The notes under the pieces are model-generated. The model worked only from the letters and a program-made list of their open reading frames with translations. It had not been told where the DNA came from and ran no database searches. A DNA stretch of 41,401 nt from Streptococcus pseudopneumoniae (GTDB lineage Bacteria > Bacillota > Bacilli > Lactobacillales > Streptococcaceae), in assembly GCF_001074975.1 (NCBI RefSeq), contig NZ_JUUO01000115.1, positions 1 through 41,401 on the forward strand, read 5' to 3'. This document shows, one piece after another, positions 35,761-41,401 of the stretch. The translations under genes were made by a program, and so were the position numbers. How positions within the stretch are numbered: the stretch's first letter is position 1; the number at the start of each line of letters is the position of its first letter.

Positions 35761-35783
35761 TATCGCGTAACGACCGTTTGATA
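35761..35783 (+). other. Left dyad, candidate serine-recombinase site
   Basis: TATCGCGTAACGACCGTTTGATA: imperfect dyad with a central AC. Its core AACGACCGTT (35769-35778) appears inverted at 35877-35886. It lies between the recombinase and LPXTG genes. Confidence 0.45.
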
Positions 35784-35867
35784 AAACAGTCAAAACAACA
35801 ATATGAATATTTTAAAAAATGCGAGTTTAACAGTGTTTTTAATCTGTATTAGACTGGTATTTTTTGT

Positions 35868-35892
35868 GTATCGTTTAACGGTCGTTAATCGA
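35868..35892 (-). other. Right dyad, candidate serine-recombinase site in inverted orientation
   Basis: The core TTAACG-GT-CGTTAA (35875-35888) is a perfect 6-bp dyad around a GT dinucleotide, flanked by ATCG-type bases. Serine recombinases cut at such a two-base centre. Compared with the left dyad, it has the opposite polarity. About 98 bases separate the two cores. Confidence 0.45.
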
Positions 35893-35931
35893 AACAAATT
35901 TACGGCTTCATTCTACCATTTTTCCCCGTTT

Positions 35932-36555
35932 TTAGCAATGATTTTCCGTTTTTTTTTGACGATTGTTCGCCACTTTATTACGTTCTAACACTTTATATAG
36001 GGTTGATGTAGAAATTTGTTCAGCTTTTGCAATATTACGTATGCTTATATTTGAATGTAGATATTTGTTAAGTATCCGCTCCTCCTTTTCTTTTGAAATC
36101 CGTTTTGCTCCTAATCTAACACCATTTTCCTTAGCTTTTCGAAGTCCTTCTTTTGTACGAAACCTCAGATTTTCCAGCTCATTTTCTGCCACAAATCCTA
36201 AAATAATGCAAAGTAACCTGCCAATAAGAGAATCTGTTTCTAGTTTTTCATGCAAACTGACTAGATGAATATTAGATTCATTAAATAGTTCAATAAGTTC
36301 TAGCAGCTTAAACATAGATCGAATCAGTCTATCTAACTTATAGATAGTGAAAGTAACCTGCTTGCCATCTTTCGAAAAGTCAGAAGCCAGTTTTAAGGCT
36401 TTTGTAAGTTCAGGACGAGTGTTATTTGCACCAGATTCCTTTTCTATAAAAAGTTTATCGCAATGTTTGAGAGCTTCGATTTGCACCTCCAAGCCTAGGT
36501 CTTGCTTATGAGTAGATACACGGGCGTAGCCTATGTTGATAGTCTTTTGAGACAT
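35932..36555 (-). CDS. Small serine recombinase (resolvase/invertase family)
   Basis: 207 residues with the catalytic N-terminal domain (IGYARVSTHKQD, nucleophile Ser14; FTIYKLDRLIRS with the conserved Arg pair; long E helix), and a C-terminal Hin/resolvase helix-turn-helix (SISKEKEER … ISIRNIAKAEQISTSTLYKVL). The size is right for Tn3-type resolvases or DNA invertases, not for large integrases. AGGAGG precedes the ATG. No transposase is present. Two inverted dyads lie directly 3' of it, next to the promoter region of the surface protein, so site-specific inversion or resolution there is plausible but unproven. Confidence 0.9.
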   Translation of the reverse strand: MSQKTINIGYARVSTHKQDLGLEVQIEALKHCDKLFIEKESGANNTRPELTKALKLASDFSKDGKQVTFTIYKLDRLIRSMFKLLELIELFNESNIHLVSLHEKLETDSLIGRLLCIILGFVAENELENLRFRTKEGLRKAKENGVRLGAKRISKEKEERILNKYLHSNISIRNIAKAEQISTSTLYKVLERNKVANNRQKKTENHC

Positions 36556-36635
36556 AAAAATCCTCCTGTTATCTTGATACAGAGGGATATTTTACTATGA
36601 ATTTTAAAATAAGAAAAGACTTCAATTTCATAATC

Positions 36636-36692
36636 CCTATGAACTACACCCCAAAAGCTAGATTATTCTATCTAACTTTTTAGGGTGTACAT
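36636..36692. repeat. Imperfect inverted repeat resembling insertion-sequence ends
   Basis: CTATGAACTACACCCCAAAAG … CTAGAT and ATCTAACTTTTTAGGGTGTACATAG pair with few mismatches around about six bases. The motif (ACACCCCAAAA) resembles the terminal repeats of IS3/IS150-type elements. It may be a collapsed IS or MITE, and it can also act as a terminator. It lies between the recombinase and pepO. Confidence 0.45.
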
Positions 36693-36737
36693 AGATAGGG
36701 AAGGTATAATTATAGGAGTTTTACTTGCTTCTTTGCC

Positions 36738-38630
36738 TTACCAAATAATCACGCGCTCTTCTGGCGAACGCCACATACCGTCTCCTTCTTTGACATCATA
36801 GGTTGTAAAGAAATCATCGAAGTTTGGTACTTGCACATTGACACGGAGTTTGGCTGGCGCGTGCACATCAACGCTAGCCAAAAGTTTCATAAATTCTGGT
36901 CGACCTTTCATGCGCCAGATGCGACCGAAGTTGTAGAAGAATTCTTCTGCCGAGAAGTCTGCTTCTCTCTTAGCTGCTTCAAGCGCTGCAGCGATTCCTC
37001 CCAAGTCAGCCACGTTTTCTGATACAGTCAATTTGCCGTTGATAGTTGCACCATAAGAATCCTGTCCATCAAATTGGTCAATAACTTTTTGTGTTTTCTC
37101 CTTGAAGGCAGTATAGTCACTCTCTGTCCACCAGTCCTTGAGACTACCATTTTCATCGAAGGAAGCTCCGTTGGTATCAAAAGCGTGAGAAATTTCATGG
37201 GCAATAACTGCCCCAATACCACCGTAGTTAGCAGAAGATGACTGATGCAAGTCATAGAAAGGTGCCTGTAAAATAGCTGCCGGGAAAACAATCAGGTTCT
37301 TCTGTGGATTGTAGTAGGCGTTGACCATATGAGCAGGCATGCCCCATTCCTTATAGTCCACAGGCTGGTTCCACTTGCTCCAACTATGCTTGATTTCCAC
37401 ACGCGCAAAGGCTAGAGCATTGTCAAAAAGACTAGCGGTCTCATCCACTACCTTGTCCTTGTAACGCTCTGGCAATTCTTCTGGGTAACCGATATAAGGC
37501 TTGATAACATTGAGTTTGACGATGGCCTTGTCACGAGTTTCAGGAGTTAGCCAGTCATTTTTAGCCAAGCGTTCCTTATAGACATCGATCATAGTTGCCA
37601 CTTTTCTCTCCACGTCTGCTTTGGCCTCTGGAGAGAATTTTTCATGTGCATACCAAAGACCCAAGGCTTGTTTGAAAGGCCCTTGTGCTAGCTGGTAGGC
37701 GGCCTTGACCTTGTCTTTGGCTTCTGGAACTCCTGAAAGCGCACGGCTATAGGCACCTGACAAGACACGAATTTCTTCTGTTAAATAGGTGGTTGAGAGA
37801 TTGACAACACTCAAAATCAAGGTTGCCTTGAGGAGAGGCCATGCCTCTTCACTATAGAATTGGTCTGCTGCTTGCCAGAAGCGTTCCTCGTCTACGATAA
37901 CCTTGTCTGGTGCTTGTCCAAGAACAGCTTGGAAGAAGTCATCCAAAGGTAGGGCAGGCGCAAATTTCTTGAAATCTTCGTAAGCATATGGATGGTAGAG
38001 TTTAGCATACTCTGAACTTTCTTCATTAGAGAGCACCACTGCCGCAACTCGACGGTCCAGTTCTAGTCTTTTCTCTAGCAAGTCTTCAATTTCTTCATCA
38101 GAGAAATCATAAGCCTTGAGGAGATTTGCGCTGCTTTCTTTCCAAAGAGTCAAGAGCTCTTCGCGTTGAGGATGGTCTTCTGCATAGTAGGTCGTATCTG
38201 GCAAGATGGTGCTTGGAGCGCTAGCCCATAGAACATTGATTCTAGCATCCATAAAGTCTGGCGATACACCAAAAGGAAGGAAATTAGGTTTTCCTGCAAG
38301 CTCAAACTCTGCTAGTTTAGCTGCAAAATCCTCAAAAGTCTCCAATTCTTGGAATTCTTTAAGAAGTGGTAAGACAGGTGTGATACCGTCAGCTTCTCTC
38401 TTGTCAAAATCACGAACTAGGCGATGGTATTTAACAAAGTTTGCCAAGATAGGATCCTCAGGCACCTCTTCTCCTGCCAACCACTTGTCTGTTGTTGCCA
38501 GCATCAGGTCTTCAATTTCCTGGTCTAAATCAACAAATCCTCCCGTTTGAGACTTATCTGCTGGGATTTCAGCAGTCTTCTGCCATTCTCCGTTAATCGC
38601 ATCATAAAAATCGTCTTGATAACGTGTCAT
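36738..38630 (-). CDS. pepO: Endopeptidase PepO (M13 neprilysin family)
   Basis: Zinc metalloendopeptidase of 630 residues. The catalytic HEISHAFD (His478, Glu479, His482) and the second motif ENVADLGG (Glu538) are intact, and NAYYNPQKN precedes the zinc site as in M13 peptidases; the C-terminal W motif ends the chain (ERVIIW). No signal peptide, although pneumococcal PepO is also reported on the cell surface. Full length. A weak ribosome-binding site precedes the ATG. It is divergent from psaB. Confidence 0.96.
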   Translation of the reverse strand: MTRYQDDFYDAINGEWQKTAEIPADKSQTGGFVDLDQEIEDLMLATTDKWLAGEEVPEDPILANFVKYHRLVRDFDKREADGITPVLPLLKEFQELETFEDFAAKLAEFELAGKPNFLPFGVSPDFMDARINVLWASAPSTILPDTTYYAEDHPQREELLTLWKESSANLLKAYDFSDEEIEDLLEKRLELDRRVAAVVLSNEESSEYAKLYHPYAYEDFKKFAPALPLDDFFQAVLGQAPDKVIVDEERFWQAADQFYSEEAWPLLKATLILSVVNLSTTYLTEEIRVLSGAYSRALSGVPEAKDKVKAAYQLAQGPFKQALGLWYAHEKFSPEAKADVERKVATMIDVYKERLAKNDWLTPETRDKAIVKLNVIKPYIGYPEELPERYKDKVVDETASLFDNALAFARVEIKHSWSKWNQPVDYKEWGMPAHMVNAYYNPQKNLIVFPAAILQAPFYDLHQSSSANYGGIGAVIAHEISHAFDTNGASFDENGSLKDWWTESDYTAFKEKTQKVIDQFDGQDSYGATINGKLTVSENVADLGGIAAALEAAKREADFSAEEFFYNFGRIWRMKGRPEFMKLLASVDVHAPAKLRVNVQVPNFDDFFTTYDVKEGDGMWRSPEERVIIW

Positions 38631-38749
38631 CTTGTTCTCGCTTTCATTTTTTTAAGTTATTGCTAGCTTAACAAAAATTTCTTGGGAATGCAATTAAAAA
38701 TGAACTTTCCTTTTCTATCATTTTTCAGTTATTATTTTAATTTTTTCAA

Positions 38750-38786
38750 AAATTAACTTGACTTAATTTTTTTTTTAATGTATATT
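38750..38786 (+). promoter_or_regulatory. psa promoter with PsaR-type operator
   Basis: TTGACT (38758-38763), 17 bases, TATATT (38781-38786). The dyad AAATTAA-CTTGAC-TTAATTT (38750-38769) covers the -35 box, as expected for repression by a DtxR/MntR protein such as PsaR. The psaR gene lies in this window. Confidence 0.8.
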
Positions 38787-38810
38787 AAGAGGCAGGAGGA
38801 ATACAACTGT

Positions 38811-39533
38811 ATGATACGTATCGAAAACCTCAGTGTCTCCTACAAAGAAACGTTGGCACTTAAGGATATTTCACTAGTGCTCCATGGACCAACAATTACC
38901 GGTATTATTGGTCCAAACGGTGCTGGGAAATCAACATTATTAAAAAGTATGCTGGGAATTATCCCACATCAAGGTCAGGCATTTCTCGATGACAAGGAAG
39001 TGAAAAAATCCTTACATCGAATCGCCTATGTCGAACAAAAAATCAATATCGACTACAACTTTCCCATCAAGGTCAAGGAATGTGTCTCGCTAGGACTATT
39101 TCCTTCTATTCCTCTCTTTCGCAGTTTAAATGCTAAACATTGGAAAAAAGTAGAGGAAGCCCTTGAAATCGTCGGCCTAGCTGACTACGCTGAACGTCAA
39201 ATCAGTCAACTGTCTGGAGGTCAATTCCAGCGGGTCTTGATTGCCAGATGTTTGGTGCAGGAAGCCGATTATATCCTCTTGGATGAACCCTTTGTTGGGA
39301 TTGACTCTGTCAGTGAGGAAATCATCATGAATACGCTGAGAGATTTGAAAAAAGCTGGTAAGACGGTTCTCATCGTTCACCACGACCTCAGCAAGGTTTC
39401 CCACTACTTCGATCAAGTCTTACTTGTCAATCGAGAAGTGATTGCCTTTGGTCCAACCAAAGAAACCTTTACCGAAGCCAATCTCAAAGAAGCTTACGGT
39501 AATCGACTCTTTTTCAATGGAGGTGACCTATGA
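38811..39533 (+). CDS. psaB: Manganese ABC transporter ATP-binding protein PsaB
   Basis: 240-residue ABC ATPase of the Mn/Zn importer: Walker [10 protein letters not shown] (34-42), signature LSGGQFQRV, Walker [13 protein letters not shown], switch HHDL. The start [10 protein letters not shown] at 38811 is preferred over 38778, which lies within the promoter; AGGAGG is 11 bases upstream. It is first of the psaBCA operon. Confidence 0.97.
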   Translation: MIRIENLSVSYKETLALKDISLVLHGPTITGIIGPNGAGKSTLLKSMLGIIPHQGQAFLDDKEVKKSLHRIAYVEQKINIDYNFPIKVKECVSLGLFPSIPLFRSLNAKHWKKVEEALEIVGLADYAERQISQLSGGQFQRVLIARCLVQEADYILLDEPFVGIDSVSEEIIMNTLRDLKKAGKTVLIVHHDLSKVSHYFDQVLLVNREVIAFGPTKETFTEANLKEAYGNRLFFNGGDL

Positions 39534-40378
39534 TTGCAGAATTTATCGATGGATTGCAAAAATTCCATTTCCTACAAAATGCCTTGATAACAGCTATTGT
39601 CGTCGGGGTCGTAGCTGGAGCTGTGGGATGTTTCATCATTCTACGTGGGATGTCACTCATGGGAGATGCTATTTCACATGCTGTCTTACCAGGTGTAGCC
39701 CTCTCCTTTATCTTGGGAGTTGACTTCTTTATCGGAGCCATTGTCTTTGGATTGCTAGCTGCTATCATCATTACCTACATCAAGGGGAACTCGATTATCA
39801 AAAGCGATACCGCCATCGGCATTACCTTTTCTTCTTTCTTAGCCCTCGGTATCATCTTGATTAGTGTCGCTAAAAGTTCAACTGACCTTTTCCATATCCT
39901 TTTTGGTAATATTCTAGCCGTCCAAGATACGGATATGTTTATCACTATGGGCGTAGGGGCGGTCATTCTCTTGTTAATCTGGATTTTCTTCAAGCAACTC
40001 TTGATCACTTCCTTTGATGAACTTCTGGCTAAAGCCATGGGAATGCCTGTCAATTTCTATCACTACCTCCTCATGATACTCCTGACTCTCGTGTCTGTGA
40101 CAGCCATGCAAAGTGTTGGAACTATCCTGATTGTAGCCATGCTGATTACCCCAGCTGCAACTGCTTATCTGTATGCTAATAGCCTGAAAAGTATGATTTT
40201 CCTTTCCTCAACCTTTGGAGCTACAGCTTCAGTTTTGGGACTCTTTATTGGCTATAGTTTAAACTTAGCAGCTGGTTCTAGCATCGTACTTACAGCTGCT
40301 AGCTTCTTCTTAATCAGTTTCTTTATCTCTCCTAAACAACGATATTTGAAACTGAAAAATAAACATTTGTTAAAATAA
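39530..40378 (+). CDS. psaC: Manganese ABC transporter permease PsaC
   Basis: 282 residues with eight or nine membrane helices of the ZnuB/MntB-type (ABC-3) permease family; typical segments are [21 protein letters not shown] and [10 protein letters not shown]. Its ATG overlaps the psaB TGA (ATGA), showing translational coupling. Confidence 0.97.
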   Translation: MIAEFIDGLQKFHFLQNALITAIVVGVVAGAVGCFIILRGMSLMGDAISHAVLPGVALSFILGVDFFIGAIVFGLLAAIIITYIKGNSIIKSDTAIGITFSSFLALGIILISVAKSSTDLFHILFGNILAVQDTDMFITMGVGAVILLLIWIFFKQLLITSFDELLAKAMGMPVNFYHYLLMILLTLVSVTAMQSVGTILIVAMLITPAATAYLYANSLKSMIFLSSTFGATASVLGLFIGYSLNLAAGSSIVLTAASFFLISFFISPKQRYLKLKNKHLLK

Positions 40379-40409
40379 GGGGCAAAACCCCAATAAATTG
40401 GAGGATCTA

Positions 40410-41339
40410 ATGAAAAAATTAGGTACATTACTCGTTCTCTTTCTTTCCGTTATTGCTCTTGTAGCATGTGCTAGCGGAAAAAAAGATGCAGCTTCTGGTC
40501 AAAAACTAAAAGTTGTTGCTACAAACTCAATCATCGCTGATATTACTAAAAATATTGCTGGTGACAAGATTGATCTTCACAGTATCGTTCCGATTGGACA
40601 AGACCCACACGAATACGAACCACTCCCTGAAGATGTTAAGAAAACTTCTGAGGCTGACCTCATTTTCTATAACGGTATCAACCTTGAAACAGGTGGCAAT
40701 GCTTGGTTTAGCAAATTGGTAGAAAATGCTAAGAAAACTGAAAACAAAGACTACTTTGCAGTCAGCGAAGGCGTTGATGTTATCTACCTTGAAGGAAAAA
40801 ATGAAAAAGGTAAAGAAGACCCACACGCTTGGCTTAACCTTGAAAATGGAATTATCTTTGCTAAAAATATCGCCAAACAATTGAGCGCTAAAGATCCTAA
40901 CAACAAGGAATTCTATGAAAAAAATCTCAAAGAATATACTGATAAGTTAGACAAACTTGATAAAGAAAGTAAGGATAAATTTAATAACATCCCTGCTGAA
41001 AAGAAACTCATTGTAACCAGCGAAGGAGCATTCAAATACTTCTCTAAAGCCTATGGTGTCCCAAGTGCCTACATCTGGGAAATCAATACTGAAGAAGAAG
41101 GAACACCTGAACAAATCAAGACCTTGGTTGAAAAACTTCGCCAAACAAAAGTTCCATCACTCTTTGTAGAATCAAGTGTAGATGACCGTCCAATGAAGAC
41201 TGTCTCACAAGATACAAATATCCCAATCTACGCACAAATCTTTACTGACTCTATCGCAGAACAAGGTAAAGAAGGCGACAGCTACTACAACATGATGAAA
41301 TACAACCTTGATAAAATTGCTGAAGGATTGGCAAAATAA
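40410..41339 (+). CDS. psaA: Manganese-binding lipoprotein PsaA
   Basis: 309-residue surface lipoprotein of the cluster A-I metal-binding family; signal and lipobox IALVAC (Cys20), metal ligands visible as DPHEYEP (His), EDPHAWLN (His), [12 protein letters not shown] (Glu) and an Asp near the C-terminus ([10 protein letters not shown]). It captures Mn for PsaBC and is the known pneumococcal adhesin/vaccine antigen. The ATG at 40410 follows GGAGG; an in-frame ATG at 40398 is unlikely. Its stop codon TAA abuts a BOX element. Confidence 0.98.
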   Translation: MKKLGTLLVLFLSVIALVACASGKKDAASGQKLKVVATNSIIADITKNIAGDKIDLHSIVPIGQDPHEYEPLPEDVKKTSEADLIFYNGINLETGGNAWFSKLVENAKKTENKDYFAVSEGVDVIYLEGKNEKGKEDPHAWLNLENGIIFAKNIAKQLSAKDPNNKEFYEKNLKEYTDKLDKLDKESKDKFNNIPAEKKLIVTSEGAFKYFSKAYGVPSAYIWEINTEEEGTPEQIKTLVEKLRQTKVPSLFVESSVDDRPMKTVSQDTNIPIYAQIFTDSIAEQGKEGDSYYNMMKYNLDKIAEGLAK

Positions 41340-41401
41340 TACTCTTCGAAAATCAAATTCAAACCACGTCAGCGTCGCCTTGCCGTACTCAAGTACAGCC
41401 T
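41338..41401 (+). repeat. BOX element, boxA (cut by window edge)
   Basis: AATACTCTTCGAAAATC, CCACGTCAGCGTCGCCTTGCC and TACTCAAGTACAGCCT: boxA joined directly to the start of boxC, as in the short elements. It begins in the psaA stop codon. Confidence 0.85.

Overview
The window is chromosomal DNA of a mitis-group Streptococcus (S. pneumoniae, S. pseudopneumoniae or S. mitis). The evidence is low GC, BOX-type dispersed repeats (boxA/boxB/boxC modules), and recognisable neighbourhoods: trmK-nif3, a P-type ATPase beside a PlsC-like acyltransferase, rpsO, T-box-thrS, a Bce-like two-component system, psaR, dtd-rel, pepO and psaBCA. I cannot settle the species. The iron-type ABC operon with an esterase and the LPXTG protein/recombinase pair look like accessory insertions in an otherwise core arrangement.

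Layout. 1-2.8 kb (minus strand): a FAD-dependent amino-acid-oxidase-type enzyme enclosed by perfectly matching inverted BOX arms, then nif3 and trmK. 3.2-6.4 kb (plus): a SWIM/SNF2 helicase gene broken by one frameshift and by a stop codon inside Walker A. 6.7-9.9 kb: divergent P-type cation ATPase and acyltransferase. 10-13.6 kb (minus): FecCD/FecE/FecB-type transporter operon ending in an alpha/beta esterase, probably ferric-siderophore uptake and release. 13.7-14.75 kb: cadD with a structured leader, bracketed by two direct copies of a terminator-like repeat. 14.9-18.6 kb: rpsO, decayed gene remnants, then a T-box leader, a frameshifted P-loop kinase and thrS. 18.7-24.8 kb: a DUF389 membrane protein, the last piece of a BceB-like permease beside its histidine kinase/response regulator, a DUF2974 hydrolase, a YdcF/DUF218 membrane protein and an Rrf2 regulator. 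24.8-28.4 kb: a metallophosphoesterase, psaR, a PnuC-like transporter and two tandem paralogous small membrane proteins. 28.4-32.5 kb: dtd and rel (minus), a small secreted protein behind a consensus promoter embedded in a 15-bp palindrome, and an MBL-fold hydrolase. 32.5-36.7 kb: a 916-residue LPXTG surface protein and a small serine recombinase, separated by two inverted dyads that resemble recombinase sites. 36.7-41.4 kb: pepO, then psaBCA with a dyad over its promoter.

How the genes work together. Metal homeostasis recurs: manganese uptake (psaBCA) and its DtxR-family regulator (psaR), a candidate iron/siderophore system, CadD, and a P-type cation pump. Gene decay recurs too: SNF2 helicase, P-loop kinase, NAD(P)-binding protein and BceB remnant. 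BOX repeats sit at or within a few bases of several stop codons, and one supplies the last residues and stop of the acyltransferase. The best candidate for something undescribed is the surface protein/recombinase locus with its inverted dyads; the invertible-looking oxidase gene and the palindromic promoter at about 31.2 kb are the next most interesting. No rRNA, tRNA or CRISPR array was seen.
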